The notes below the pieces were generated by a model. That model did no database searches. It was not told the DNA's origin and saw only the letters and a program-made list of their open reading frames with translations. This document shows, piece by piece, positions 16,115-25,943 of a stretch of 64,000 nt of DNA. The translations under genes were made by a program, and so were the position numbers. The stretch comes from Fidelibacterota bacterium (GTDB lineage: Bacteria; Fidelibacterota; Fidelibacteria; Fidelibacterales; Fidelibacteraceae), in assembly GCA_030156395.1 (NCBI GenBank), contig JASGMP010000002.1:18183-82182 (forward strand), read 5' to 3'. Numbering within the stretch: position 1 is the stretch's first letter; the number at the start of each line of letters is the position of its first letter.

Positions 16115-17364
16115 TAATCATCCAGTGTGTGAATGATCAGTCCACTTCTGAGTTTCGGTTCAAACCAGGTGGATTTCGGCGGCATCAGTTTTCCTGCATC
16201 GGCAATGGCCATGAGTTCTTCCACAGATGTGGGATAAAGTGCAAACGCCACTGCCATATCTCCTGAATCCACACGTTTTTCCAGCTCAGTCAGCCCCCGA
16301 ATACCCCCCACAAAATCCACCCGGTCATCCGTGCGGGGATCTCCGATATTCAGAATAGGAGTTAGCAGATTTCGATGGAGAACCGATACATCCAGGCGTT
16401 CCACGGGGTCCGACTCATCAAATGTCCCGGGGCGAGCTTTCAACGTATACCATTCCCCCTTCAGATACATGCCTACGCGATGCTTTTCTGTCGGTTTTGC
16501 CGCCTGGGCACAACAGACTTTTTTTACATCAAATTTTTGGCTTACTTTTTTTAAAAACTCCTTTTCGGACAATCCGTTCAAATCCTTCACAATCCGGTTA
16601 TAATCAAGAATTTTCAAATGGTTATGAGGAAAAAAGACGGCCAGGAACCAATTATATTCTTCTTCTCCAGTGTGTGTGGGATTGGCTTCCCGGCGTTTTT
16701 TACCCACCATGGCAGCTGATTTGGACCGGTGATGCCCATCTGCTACATAGGCGCAGGGAAGTGCTTCAAAAGCATCCCTCAGAGCTTGAAGAATTTTATG
16801 ATCTTTAATTATCCAAAGGGAATGAGTCACTTCATCCGGTGCCGTAAAGTGATACACCGGTTTTTCCTGTCTCACCTTCTCCACAATTCTGTCGATGAAA
16901 TCACTGGCTTGATATGTCAGAAAAACCGGTCCGGTATTGGCATTGGTTGTTTCGACGTGCCGGATCCGGTCTTTTTCTTTCTCCTCCCGGGTGAGTTCGT
17001 GGATTTTAATGTTTCCTTCAAGATAATCATCCACATGGACAGCAGCAACCAGGCCATATTGAGTGTGATCCTTCATTTGCTGACCGTACAGATATAACAC
17101 CGGCTTTTCATCACGGATAAGCCATTTTTTTTGTATAAAGTTCCGTAAGTTTTCAGCTGCTTTTTCATAAACCCGGGAATCATAGGGGGAAAGATCTCCG
17201 GGCAGGTCAATTTCCGATTTTACTACATGGAGGAAAGAATAAGGATTCCCTTCCGCTTCTTTCCGTGCCTCTTCCGAATTCAATACATCATAGGGCTTTG
17301 AAGCAATCTTTGCTTCCAGTCCCGGCTGTGGGCGGAGTCCGCGAAACGGTTTGATACGAACCAT
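16114..17364 (-). CDS. DUF1015 family protein (COG4198)
   Basis: The full-length 416-residue protein matches DUF1015: PFRGLRPQPGLEAKIASKPY at the N terminus, IHELTREEKEKDRIRHVETT in the middle, then YVADGHHRSKSA (ADGHHR at 208-213) and the C-terminal DRVDFVGG. The biochemical role of the family is not established. ADGHHR resembles the DGxHR-type motif of ParB-fold nucleotide-binding proteins such as the free-serine kinases SerK and SbnI; that resemblance is my inference. It lies 21 bp downstream of serA, and the two are probably co-translated, which points to serine metabolism or its control. Confidence 0.88.
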   Translation of the reverse strand: MVRIKPFRGLRPQPGLEAKIASKPYDVLNSEEARKEAEGNPYSFLHVVKSEIDLPGDLSPYDSRVYEKAAENLRNFIQKKWLIRDEKPVLYLYGQQMKDHTQYGLVAAVHVDDYLEGNIKIHELTREEKEKDRIRHVETTNANTGPVFLTYQASDFIDRIVEKVRQEKPVYHFTAPDEVTHSLWIIKDHKILQALRDAFEALPCAYVADGHHRSKSAAMVGKKRREANPTHTGEEEYNWFLAVFFPHNHLKILDYNRIVKDLNGLSEKEFLKKVSQKFDVKKVCCAQAAKPTEKHRVGMYLKGEWYTLKARPGTFDESDPVERLDVSVLHRNLLTPILNIGDPRTDDRVDFVGGIRGLTELEKRVDSGDMAVAFALYPTSVEELMAIADAGKLMPPKSTWFEPKLRSGLIIHTLDD

Positions 17365-17385
17365 GGCCCTGACCTCCAGAATTGA

Positions 17386-18282
17386 TTAACTTTTTTTCAA
17401 TGCCTCCACAATCTTGGTGGCGATTTCAATACCAACCCGGTCCTGAGCCTCCACCGTGCTTGCCCCTATATGGGGAGTGACACTGACATTTGGATGAGAG
17501 ACCAACTCCAGATTTTGTGTTGGTTCTTCTTCAAAGACATCCAGGCCGGCGCCGGCAATTTCTCCGGCATTCAGGGCATCCAACAGGGCTTTTTCATCCA
17601 CAACCCCACCCCGGGAACAGTTTATGAGATAAGCTGTTTTTTTCATTTTTTTCAGTGCCGGAGCATCGATCAACGGCTTATCCATTTTGGGAACATGCAA
17701 AGATACAAAATCTGATTTTTCCAGCAGTTCATCAAAAGATACTTTCGTTACCGGTAATTCAGTCTTTACATCAACAATATCATGCACCAAAACCTTCATC
17801 CCCAGGGCAATGGCTTTTTCCGCCAGTAACCGTCCGATTTTACCATAGCCTACAATTCCCAGGATCCGGCCGTTTACCTCTATTCCCTTATATTTTTTCT
17901 TTTCCCATTTTCCTTCCCGCATGGTGATATTTGCCAGATGAATAAAGCGGGACAAGGCAAAAATGTGAGCCAGAACCAGTTCTGCCACAGAAGCGGAATT
18001 GGCACCGGGGGTATTCAGAACAGGAATTCCCAGGGATTTTGCATAAACGTGATCAATATTGTCTATCCCGGCTCCGCCACGGGCTATCACTTTCAAATTT
18101 TTTCCGGCGGCAATGACATTTTTGGGCACCTTTGTGGCAGATCGGACCAGAATGGCATCAAATGCCGGGATCTTTTGGATCAACGTTTCAGGTTCATAAT
18201 GTTCAATCACACATTCATGCCCTGCCTGTTCCAAAATTTTCCGCCCATCTTCACTGATTCCATCGGTGATCAAAATTTTCAT
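17386..18282 (-). CDS. serA: D-3-phosphoglycerate dehydrogenase (short form)
   Basis: SerA oxidises 3-phosphoglycerate in the first step of serine synthesis. The 298-residue frame starts at ATG 18282, preceded by AAGGAGTG; a longer upstream reading frame runs into the divergent promoter region and is not used. Key motifs are VRSATKVPKNVI, the NAD-binding GIVGYGKIGR, NCSRGGVVDE, DVFEEEP and HIGASTVEAQDR. It lacks the C-terminal ACT/ASB regulatory domains of long SerA proteins. It heads the operon that continues to DUF1015. It could in principle be another D-2-hydroxyacid dehydrogenase, but divergent serB supports SerA. Confidence 0.9.
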   Translation of the reverse strand: MKILITDGISEDGRKILEQAGHECVIEHYEPETLIQKIPAFDAILVRSATKVPKNVIAAGKNLKVIARGGAGIDNIDHVYAKSLGIPVLNTPGANSASVAELVLAHIFALSRFIHLANITMREGKWEKKKYKGIEVNGRILGIVGYGKIGRLLAEKAIALGMKVLVHDIVDVKTELPVTKVSFDELLEKSDFVSLHVPKMDKPLIDAPALKKMKKTAYLINCSRGGVVDEKALLDALNAGEIAGAGLDVFEEEPTQNLELVSHPNVSVTPHIGASTVEAQDRVGIEIATKIVEALKKS

Positions 18283-18442
18283 ACACGTCACTCCTTTATC
18301 GTTATTAATGATCCAATCCCTACAGGAAAGTGTTATAAGGTAACGAAAAAAAGAAGAAAATACTGCCAAAAAAACTTCGTTTCGCCGGTTCAAATCCGTA
18401 TTTTCCGCGTATCTATAAAGAGAAACACGAAAGGAGAACTGC

Positions 18443-19660
18443 TTGAAAACCCAGGACGTGATTCTGTTGACCATTACAGGCGAAGACAAACCGGGAGTAA
18501 CATCCAGCATCACTCACATTTTAAGCCAGCATAATGCAACCATCCTGGATATCGGACAGGCTGTTATCCACAATCACCTTTCCCTGGGGATGCTTATCGC
18601 TCTACCGTCGAAAACAGAATCCTCCCCGGTTTTAAAAGAACTTTTATTCAAAGCTTATGAACTTGGAATCGATATCCGTTTTGATCCCATTAATGCCCGT
18701 GATTACAGTCAATGGGTCCAGTCCCATGGGAAAGACCGGTTCATCATTTCATTACTAGCCCGGAAAATCACCGGTGAGCACATATCAAAAGTCACGGAAA
18801 TCATTTATGAGCAGGGATTGAATATTGATATTATCAATCGTCTGACCGGCCGTATTCCTCTTTCAGGAGATCAGCCCACCCGTGCTTGTGTGGAACTTTC
18901 TGTCCGGGGAACTCCCCGGGATACAGAAGCCATGAAAACGGCTTTCTACAATATCTCCCGGAAAATTGAAGCAGATATTTCCTTTCAGAAAGATGACATC
19001 TATCGCCGGAGCCGGCGGCTGGTTTGTTTCGATATGGATTCTACTCTAATCCAGGCGGAAGTCATCGTAGAACTGGCAAAAGCCCATGGCGTAGGCGAAG
19101 AGGTTTACAAGATCACCGAAGCTGCCATGCAGGGGGAACTGGATTTCAACGAGAGTTTCAAACGTCGAATTGCTCTCCTCAAAGGTCTGGATGTTTCAGT
19201 TATGAAAAAGATTGCAGAAAACCTGCCCATCACAGAAGGGGCCGAACGGCTTTTGGGCACCCTGAACCGCTGCGGGTATAAAACTGCCATCCTGTCCGGC
19301 GGGTTTACCTTTTTCGGAGAATATCTTCAGAAAAAATTTGATATCGATTATGTTTTTGCCAACGAACTGGAAATCCGGGACGGCAAGTTGACAGGAAGAC
19401 ATCTGGGGGATATTGTCAACGGATCCCGGAAAGCGGAATTGTTAAAGTTGATTGCTCAAATGGAAGGTATACACCGGGAACAGGTTATTGCTGTGGGGGA
19501 CGGAGCCAATGATCTTCCCATGATCAATGCAGCGGGACTGGGTATCGCCTTTCATGCCAAGCCGGTCGTTCGGGAAAATGCCGGTCACGCCATTTCCACC
19601 ATCGGATTGGACGGAATTCTTTATCTTCTGGGTTTCCGGGATCGGATACTGAAAGATTAA
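18443..19660 (+). CDS. serB: Phosphoserine phosphatase with N-terminal ACT domains
   Basis: SerB removes phosphate from O-phosphoserine in the last step of serine synthesis. The start is TTG at 18443, with AAGGAG seven bases before it. Residues 1-170 hold two ACT-like regions (LLTITGEDKPGVTSSITHIL opens the first), suggesting feedback by an amino acid. A HAD phosphatase domain follows, with nucleophile Asp197 in CFDMDSTL, LSGGFTFF and VGDGANDLPM. The 405-residue length fits the long ACT-containing SerB type. It is divergent from serA across a 160-bp gap that should hold both promoters, and its stop is 1 bp from the convergent prfC stop. Confidence 0.95.
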   Translation: MKTQDVILLTITGEDKPGVTSSITHILSQHNATILDIGQAVIHNHLSLGMLIALPSKTESSPVLKELLFKAYELGIDIRFDPINARDYSQWVQSHGKDRFIISLLARKITGEHISKVTEIIYEQGLNIDIINRLTGRIPLSGDQPTRACVELSVRGTPRDTEAMKTAFYNISRKIEADISFQKDDIYRRSRRLVCFDMDSTLIQAEVIVELAKAHGVGEEVYKITEAAMQGELDFNESFKRRIALLKGLDVSVMKKIAENLPITEGAERLLGTLNRCGYKTAILSGGFTFFGEYLQKKFDIDYVFANELEIRDGKLTGRHLGDIVNGSRKAELLKLIAQMEGIHREQVIAVGDGANDLPMINAAGLGIAFHAKPVVRENAGHAISTIGLDGILYLLGFRDRILKD

Positions 19661-19661
19661 A

Positions 19662-21248
19662 TTAAAATTCCGAGGAAAAATGAAATTTTATGTCCGGAAA
19701 TTCTTCCATGGCCCGGTTCAAAGCCCAGGGACTTTCGGCCATAAAAACGTCCCGCTGATATTTATCCAGAGCCATATAGCGGGCTTTGCGTAAGCGAAAC
19801 TCTTTGAGAATTTTTTCATCGGAGCACGTCATCCAACAGGCTTTGTACAAGTTCAAGGGTTCATATCGGCAGGATGCACCATATTCATGTTTCAAACGGT
19901 ATTGAATGACATCGAACTGAAGGGCTCCCACGGTTCCGATAATCCGCCGGTTGCTTTGCCGACTCACAAAAAGTTGAGCAACTCCCTCATCCATCAGCTG
20001 TTCAAGTCCTTTTGCCAGCTGCTTATACTTCATGGAATCCGTGTTTTCTATATAACGGAACTGTTCCGGTGAGAAATTGGGGATTCCTTTAAATCGCATG
20101 GATTCACCTTCTGTCAGGGTATCCCCGATTTTAAAATTTCCATTATCATTTACGCCTACCACATCGCCGGGAAAAGCCTCGTCAATGACTTCCTTTTTAT
20201 TGGCCATGAAGGATGTGGGGCCGGAAAAGCGGAATTCACGATCCAGACGCGTGTGATAATAGGGTTTCCCTCGTTCAAATTTGCCCGAACAGATCCGGAT
20301 AAAAGCTATACGGGTACGGTGATTGGGATCGATATTAGCGTGAATTTTAAAAATAAAACCGGTGAATGCCTCTTCGTCCGGTTCGACAACCCGAATATCC
20401 GTTTCCCGGGCAATGGGTGAAGGAGCTATTTGGATAAAACAATCCAGGAGCTCTTTGATTCCAAAATTATTGATAGCTGAACCATAGAAGACCGGAGAGA
20501 GTTCTCCTTTGCGATAATCCTCCACATTAAAATCCGGATAAACTCCTCTGACAAGTGCCAGTTCCTCCCGGAGTGTCTCTGCAGAGGAATCCAGGAGCCT
20601 GTTAAGTTGTGGATCATTCAAATCCCGGATAACCACTGTATCCTCTTCCGATTGTTGACCATGGGGGTTGAAAAGAGCCAGTTTCTGCTCAAAAATATTG
20701 AACACGCCTTTAAAAGATGGACCCATTCCCACTGGCCAGCTCAGGGGTGTGACCTTAAGATCCAGTTTCGCCTCGATTTCATCCAACAATTCAACAGCAT
20801 CGAGTCCCATGCGATCCAATTTGTTGATAAATACAATCACCGGGATATTCCGCATGCGACACACACCCACCAGTTTTTCCGTCTGCTCTTCCACCCCTTT
20901 GGCCACATCTATGACAATGATGGCACTATCCACGGCAGAGAGAGTCCGGTAGGTATCTTCGGCAAAATCTTTGTGTCCGGGCGTATCTAAAATGTTGATT
21001 TTAATTCCGTTATATTCAAATCCCATCACCGAGGTAGCCACGGAAATCCCGCGCTGGCGTTCAATTTCCATAAAGTCAGATATGGTATTGCGGTTAATTT
21101 TATTGGATTTTACAGCACCTGCTTCCCGGATAGCACCGCCAAAAAGGAGGAGTTTTTCCGTGAGAGTTGTTTTACCTGCATCCGGATGGGAGATAATCGC
21201 GAAGGTTCTCCGCCGTCTGATTTCTTTCAGTCTCTGCGTCTCTGTCAT
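19662..21248 (-). CDS. prfC: Peptide chain release factor 3 (RF3)
   Basis: RF3 is a translational GTPase that recycles RF1/RF2 from the ribosome. The G domain has [36 protein letters not shown] and NKLDR. The sequence [19 protein letters not shown] and the C-terminal GAIQFDV-like block ([17 protein letters not shown]) distinguish RF3 from EF-G. The 528-residue length is typical. The ribosome site is weak. It converges on serB with only one base between the stops and no visible terminator between them. Confidence 0.96.
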   Translation of the reverse strand: MTETQRLKEIRRRRTFAIISHPDAGKTTLTEKLLLFGGAIREAGAVKSNKINRNTISDFMEIERQRGISVATSVMGFEYNGIKINILDTPGHKDFAEDTYRTLSAVDSAIIVIDVAKGVEEQTEKLVGVCRMRNIPVIVFINKLDRMGLDAVELLDEIEAKLDLKVTPLSWPVGMGPSFKGVFNIFEQKLALFNPHGQQSEEDTVVIRDLNDPQLNRLLDSSAETLREELALVRGVYPDFNVEDYRKGELSPVFYGSAINNFGIKELLDCFIQIAPSPIARETDIRVVEPDEEAFTGFIFKIHANIDPNHRTRIAFIRICSGKFERGKPYYHTRLDREFRFSGPTSFMANKKEVIDEAFPGDVVGVNDNGNFKIGDTLTEGESMRFKGIPNFSPEQFRYIENTDSMKYKQLAKGLEQLMDEGVAQLFVSRQSNRRIIGTVGALQFDVIQYRLKHEYGASCRYEPLNLYKACWMTCSDEKILKEFRLRKARYMALDKYQRDVFMAESPWALNRAMEEFPDIKFHFSSEF

Positions 21249-21393
21249 ACCGGGCGAAATTTAGTTAGAGGATGATGGATAAACAATGGGAGAGTTGTAG
21301 GGGCTGAGCGTGCTCTGCCATAGAGTGAGGGTGGAGAATTTTAAATTATTCCTCCCGCAGGGGGCGCAGAGAACGCAGAGGAATTGGAAAATT

Positions 21394-21453
<60 letters not shown>

Positions 21454-21461
<8 letters not shown>

Positions 21462-21693
21462 GGGTGACGTGGGTCAATGAACGTTCATGACCCTCGCGAC
21501 CTAAACTTTGTTTCTTGCTATTCAATCAAATGAATCATACATAAGAAGTCAGAAGCTGGAAGTTCGTGTTTTAATTCACTCCGGATGTACCTATCAAATC
21601 AATCAAACCAATCAAACCAATCAAACCAATCAAACTAATCGAACCAATCGAAACAATCACCCCATTTTTCAGGTGGACATATGAGATTACCCC
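21454..21693. repeat. Long dispersed intergenic repeat, copy B
   Basis: This 240-bp stretch aligns along its length with 12061-12260; the extra length comes from the nonamer expansion at 21601-21663. As with copy A, it lies just beyond the stop of a minus-strand gene (30 bp from the nitroreductase stop) and in the same orientation. No frame is conserved between the copies. Confidence 0.85.
21601..21663. repeat. Nonamer array (AATCAAACC) inside copy B
   Basis: Seven direct 9-bp units: AATCAAACC three times, AATCAAACT, AATCGAACC, AATCGAAAC, AATCACCCC. The reverse complement (GGTTTGATT) is close to the GATTGATTT units at 11502 and 11710. Copy A has only traces of this array. Confidence 0.9.
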
Positions 21694-21723
21694 TCGTCAC
21701 TTGTCACGCGTGACGCGTCACTT

Positions 21724-22257
21724 TTATAATACCTTCACCATCGCTTTCATCTCTTTCCGCTTCTTCGGTTTTGGTGAGTCTGCAGGATATCCGACAGTAA
21801 TAAGAAGGGCGATTTTTTTGGATCTGGGAACTTCCAAAAGCTTCCGGACTTTTTTTTCATCGAACCACCCCAGTATACAGGTCCCCAATCCACGTTCGGC
21901 TGCCTGTAAGCAAAAATGTTCTGTCGCAATGCCGATATCAATGAGAGAATAGGGTGTTCCCTGAAGGGAGGTACCAATCTGTGCCAACATGTGTCCTTTT
22001 TTCATAAGAACAACCACAATGAGTGGTGCCTGAAGGGCAAATTTGTTAAAAGAGACAAGGCTGGAAAAAGTACTTTCGGCGATACGTTTCCGAAGTTTGG
22101 GCGTTTTAATCACAATAAATTCCCAGGGTTGGGAGTTGGATGCGGACGGTGCCAGTCTGGCGGCTTCCAAACAGCTCATTAAATCTTTCTCCGGAACAGA
22201 GTCAGATTTATAGTGACGCACACTATAACGGGTATTGACCAATTCTAAAAATTCCAT
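21724..22257 (-). CDS. Nitroreductase family protein
   Basis: It is a small FMN-dependent oxidoreductase of 177 residues. RYSVRHYKSDSVPEKDL and ARLAPSASNSQPWEFIV are the N-terminal FMN-binding signatures; the middle block AERGLGTCILGWFDEKKV and ITVGYPADSPKPKKRKE complete the fold. Such enzymes reduce nitro compounds, quinones or flavins with NAD(P)H, and the natural substrate is not predictable. It is 27 bp downstream of dut on the same strand and may be the last gene of the nrdJ operon. Confidence 0.9.
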   Translation of the reverse strand: MEFLELVNTRYSVRHYKSDSVPEKDLMSCLEAARLAPSASNSQPWEFIVIKTPKLRKRIAESTFSSLVSFNKFALQAPLIVVVLMKKGHMLAQIGTSLQGTPYSLIDIGIATEHFCLQAAERGLGTCILGWFDEKKVRKLLEVPRSKKIALLITVGYPADSPKPKKRKEMKAMVKVL

Positions 22258-22284
22258 TCCATCTCCCGTCCTCAGGTGAATATC

Positions 22285-22716
22285 CTAACGACCTGTGCTG
22301 CCGAATCCTCCCAGTCCACGGTCTGAATCGCTTAAATCATTCACTTCCACCAACTCAGGATGTTTCGGTGTTTGAAAAATCAATTGGGCAATACGATCCC
22401 CCCGGTGGACCAGGAAATCCTCCTGAGAGAAATTGGCCAGAATCACACCAATTTCATTGCGGTAACCGGCATCTACCGTTCCGGGAGCATTCAGGCAAAA
22501 AATGCCATATTTTAACGCAAGTCCGCTCCGGGAACGGACCTGTATTTCCATATCACCGGGTAATTCCACTGCAATACCCGTTTTGACCAAGGCCCATTTT
22601 CCTGCAGGGATTAACGTTTCCTCAACGGCCGTCACATCATATCCTGCATCATAACTATGCTGACGGGAAGGAAGGCTGGCATGGGGGGAAAGTCTTTTGA
22701 TTTTAACCGCCATCAT
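22285..22716 (-). CDS. dut: Deoxyuridine 5'-triphosphate nucleotidohydrolase
   Basis: dUTPase converts dUTP to dUMP and pyrophosphate, keeping uracil out of DNA and feeding thymidylate synthesis. All five trimeric dUTPase motifs are present: YDAGYDV, RSRSGLALK, GTVDAGYRNEIGV, RIAQLIF and the C-terminal RGLGGFGSTG. The length of 143 residues is normal. The start overlaps the nrdJb stop (ATGA), so it is translationally coupled to the ribonucleotide reductase, a sensible pairing for dNTP supply. Confidence 0.97.
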   Translation of the reverse strand: MMAVKIKRLSPHASLPSRQHSYDAGYDVTAVEETLIPAGKWALVKTGIAVELPGDMEIQVRSRSGLALKYGIFCLNAPGTVDAGYRNEIGVILANFSQEDFLVHRGDRIAQLIFQTPKHPELVEVNDLSDSDRGLGGFGSTGR

Positions 22717-23369
22717 TTATCACACTTGGTATAACCACACTGAACGCAAAATTCACACCCGTTTTCAAATTTCAGAGCCTTGGCATTACATTCGGGACAA
22801 ATTTTAAAGCTGGCATCGGAAATCATGGTCTCGTGAGAGGATGTCTCTTTTTTTTGTATCTGAGTTTCAATGGGAATGCTAATTTGGGTATCTTCAACGT
22901 TTTTATCCGATTTGATCATGCCTTCATCCTTGAAAAAGCGTTCAATGACATCGGCGACTTCCGAATAAAAGGAATGGATATACTTCCCATTTTTAAAATA
23001 TCCTCCATTCGGGTCATAAATGCTGCGCAGTTCCTCCAGGATGAAATAGGGGTCACTTGCACGACGGAAGATAGCAGATATCAAACGGGTCAGCACGGCA
23101 TACTCAGCAGAATGGGTAAGATCCTTGGAATTGATAAAAATTTCCATAGGTCGTTTTTTCCCGTTTTCCCATACGTAACTCAGGGTGATATAGACACTGA
23201 ATTTTACGAAAGGGCTTTTCACTTTATAGACTTTGGCATCTACCACATCGGGACGCATTAGGTTATTGGAGGGTTGTGGTTTTTGGGGTTGGACCACCGG
23301 TTTGTCTGCCGTTGGTTTTTCCTTTGGTTTAACTTCCCGGATTTTAAATTCGCTGTTTAACGTAAGCAT
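22713..23369 (-). CDS. nrdJb: B12-dependent ribonucleotide reductase, C-terminal subunit (TSCPD domain)
   Basis: This 218-residue protein is the part normally found at the C terminus of long class II reductases. A flexible proline- and lysine-rich N terminus is followed by a TSCPD-type domain (KFSVYITLSYVWENGKKRP, ILEELRSIYDPNGG). A zinc-ribbon tail has CPEC, CEFC, CVQC-style cysteine pairs and a final KC. Split NrdJa/NrdJb enzymes are known, for example in Pseudomonas aeruginosa. ATG 23369 is chosen because GAGG lies seven bases upstream; its A is shared with the nrdJa TGA. GTG 23372 is an alternative start. Confidence 0.9.
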   Translation of the reverse strand: MLTLNSEFKIREVKPKEKPTADKPVVQPQKPQPSNNLMRPDVVDAKVYKVKSPFVKFSVYITLSYVWENGKKRPMEIFINSKDLTHSAEYAVLTRLISAIFRRASDPYFILEELRSIYDPNGGYFKNGKYIHSFYSEVADVIERFFKDEGMIKSDKNVEDTQISIPIETQIQKKETSSHETMISDASFKICPECNAKALKFENGCEFCVQCGYTKCDK

Positions 23370-25864
23370 CACACAACCTCAATATCTTGATTGTTTTTAA
23401 TTCCAAGGGATCTGAAATAATGAAAGGGTGTGGTTAGAGTGCCATCCGGCATTCTCATCACCTCGTCACCAAAAAAGATCCGTTTTTCATGTCCGGCATC
23501 CACCTCAAACTTTTTATCCTTAAAAGCCTGAAACTCAGATGGTTTACTATCTGCTGTAAGGATGGGGAAGCGGCTTCCGTCCCGGTAAACCGTTACACCC
23601 TTCAATCCTTTTTCCCATGCTTTGAGATAAATATTTGAAATCACCTCTGGCTCAATATCTTCCGGCAGGTTGATCGTGGACGAAATGGAGTGATCCACAT
23701 ATTTCTGGCAGACACTCTGGATTTCAATCCGTCGTTCAGGAGAGATATGGTGAGCCGTACAGAAAAAGGATTCCGGCAAAAATTTTCTTAATTCTTCCTC
23801 TGTTTCGATCTTTGCCACTTTGTCCGTAAGTTCAAACATATCGATATAGGCTTGGACCGAGGCATGAAAAACTTTAAAAAGCTGGTTGTCAAAGGATTCA
23901 GCCCGGCGTGTGTAAAAGAGGGCAAAAACCGGTTCCACTCCACCGCTAACCCCAATATAATTTTTCCGTCCTACAGACACACCCCGGATAATATTGCTAA
24001 TAGTGCCGGTTGGAGCAATGGAAGTGATGGCAATATTTCGGAGGCCATGATGTCGTATATGCTCTTTGACCTCATCTGCCAGAGCTTCCTGGAAAAAGGG
24101 ACCATTTGCATAATCTTCATATTCAAAAATATCGGAGGGTGCTTTTTCCTTGGCCAGTCTGGAGGATGCCAGATAAGCTTTGTTGTTAATGAACTGCATC
24201 ACCTTGTCCATCAAGGCTACTCCTTCGGGACTATCATAAGGGATTTTCAGTTGATAGAGCATATCAGCGATTCCCATAATACCCACTCCAAGGCGTCGGG
24301 TTTCACCGGCGGCATCCCGTTGTTTTTCCAGGGGATTCAAAACCTGATTCCAACTCACCACATTGTCCAGAAAACGGACCAGGTTATACACGGCTTTTTC
24401 CAGATTCTCCCAATCAATCGAGGCTGAATCCATAAAACCATTTTTTACAAAACGGGCCAGATTGACCGAACCCAGATTACAGGCACCTCCATCTTCCAGA
24501 GGAACCTCCGCGCAGGGATTGGTGCAAATGATAGGGCGTCCTACATAGTTGGACGGTGAATACCGGCTCATTTTCGTCCAGAACATAAGTCCTGGTTCAG
24601 CGGTCCGGTAATTGGATTCAATAAGCGTGTCCCACACGTCCCTCGCTTTGACCAGCTCCCGGATTTCATTGGTCTCATCGGAACCAAAATAGAGAAGAAA
24701 ATCACCGGTGAAATGAATGGCCAACTCTTGGTTTTCATCCTCTGTCTCCACCAAATAATCTCCATAAACATCCCGTTTCGTGGAATCCTTCAAATCTATC
24801 TGGGAAACGGTTTTGCCCAACTGATCTTCCATCCACTGACTGAACAGGGCATAGGAATCAAAGACCTTCAATTCTTCGTAGTCCCGGATATCTTTGTTGG
24901 GAATGCCCAGAGAATAAAAATATCCGTCTTTCTGATAAGCCCTCATCAGACGCTGCTTATTCTTTTTCCGGTAAATGATAATCCGGTCCCTGCCATACCG
25001 TTTCTCTTCCTTGACCGCATTCATAAATTCATCGGTCACCTTCACCGATATGTTGGCAAAACGGATCTGTGTATTTTCCACCACCTGTTTTTGGATAAGA
25101 TCCAGCTGGGATTCGTCAAATTTTCCAGACCAGCGACATTGTTCTACGATTTGTTGTGAGACCCAATTAGGTGATTTTTTAGCATTGAGAAAGTGGAAAA
25201 TATCGGGGTGTTTAATATCAATGGTCAGCATCAGGGCTCCCCGGCGGCCCGATTGACCAATGAGTCCCGTTGTCATGGAATAGAGTTCCATAAAGGATAC
25301 GGCTCCGGTGGATGTATCAGCAGCATTGTGTACCACAGATCCCCGTGGGCGGAGGGGTGTAATATCTACACCAATCCCGCCGCCATATGAATAGGTGCGG
25401 GCACACTCAGCTGCCGCCTTGTAAATGGATTCAATATCGTCATCTTCAATCCGGGTAACAAAACAGTTTGCCAGCGTCTTGAGCCGGTACAGATCACCCG
25501 CCCCGGCCAATACCCGTCCCCCGGGCATCCAGTACCCTTCATATAAATCTTTGTAAAAAGCCTCAGCCCATTTTTTCTGTTTGATCTTTGTGGTTTCCTG
25601 AGATGCAACAAATGAGGCAATACGGCAAAAAACATCCTCAGGGCGTTTTTCAATGAGTTCACCATTTATATCTTTTAAAAAATATTTCTTTTTATAAATG
25701 CTATTTGCCAGATCATTCCCGCACAGGTAATCGGGATGGAGAGGCAGTTCCTGATTTTCAATGGCCGTCTTCAGATGTTCATAGATAGTCCGGTAGGTTT
25801 CAATCTTCTTTTCTCCTACCATCCGTGACAGCTTACCCTGATGCAAAAACATTTTTTCAAACAT
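23369..25864 (-). CDS. nrdJa: Adenosylcobalamin-dependent ribonucleotide reductase, catalytic subunit
   Basis: Class II reductase makes deoxyribonucleotides without oxygen, using a cobalamin-generated thiyl radical. The 831-residue protein has the active-site Cys134 in LANCFV, the GGGIGVDITPLRPRGS loop, the NPCAEVPLEDGG motif with Cys451 and Glu453, CNLGSVNL, and APTGTISNI near the phosphate-binding site. An N-terminal segment of about 90 residues precedes the core. The C-terminal TSCPD and zinc-ribbon region is encoded separately by the next gene. A near-consensus promoter with two NrdR boxes lies upstream. Confidence in function is high. Confidence 0.95.
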   Translation of the reverse strand: MFEKMFLHQGKLSRMVGEKKIETYRTIYEHLKTAIENQELPLHPDYLCGNDLANSIYKKKYFLKDINGELIEKRPEDVFCRIASFVASQETTKIKQKKWAEAFYKDLYEGYWMPGGRVLAGAGDLYRLKTLANCFVTRIEDDDIESIYKAAAECARTYSYGGGIGVDITPLRPRGSVVHNAADTSTGAVSFMELYSMTTGLIGQSGRRGALMLTIDIKHPDIFHFLNAKKSPNWVSQQIVEQCRWSGKFDESQLDLIQKQVVENTQIRFANISVKVTDEFMNAVKEEKRYGRDRIIIYRKKNKQRLMRAYQKDGYFYSLGIPNKDIRDYEELKVFDSYALFSQWMEDQLGKTVSQIDLKDSTKRDVYGDYLVETEDENQELAIHFTGDFLLYFGSDETNEIRELVKARDVWDTLIESNYRTAEPGLMFWTKMSRYSPSNYVGRPIICTNPCAEVPLEDGGACNLGSVNLARFVKNGFMDSASIDWENLEKAVYNLVRFLDNVVSWNQVLNPLEKQRDAAGETRRLGVGIMGIADMLYQLKIPYDSPEGVALMDKVMQFINNKAYLASSRLAKEKAPSDIFEYEDYANGPFFQEALADEVKEHIRHHGLRNIAITSIAPTGTISNIIRGVSVGRKNYIGVSGGVEPVFALFYTRRAESFDNQLFKVFHASVQAYIDMFELTDKVAKIETEEELRKFLPESFFCTAHHISPERRIEIQSVCQKYVDHSISSTINLPEDIEPEVISNIYLKAWEKGLKGVTVYRDGSRFPILTADSKPSEFQAFKDKKFEVDAGHEKRIFFGDEVMRMPDGTLTTPFHYFRSLGIKNNQDIEVV

Positions 25865-25915
25865 AAGAAGACTCCCGATTCGGGTTGTGTTGACTTGCTG
25901 CTTTTTTACTTTTTA

Positions 25916-25931
25916 ACACAATATATTGTGT
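25916..25931. promoter_or_regulatory. NrdR box, perfect palindrome
   Basis: ACACAATATATTGTGT is a perfect 16-bp palindrome matching the NrdR consensus acaCwAtATaTwGtgt. It lies just downstream of the predicted -10 box of nrdJa, about where transcription would start. Confidence 0.9.
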
Positions 25932-25943
25932 TCAGCCCTAGAT

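Noticed and set aside
18283..18513. Extended N terminus for serA
   Set aside because: The extension would overlap the serB start and fill the divergent promoter gap. ATG 18282 has an AAGGAGTG site and gives the standard SerA N terminus.
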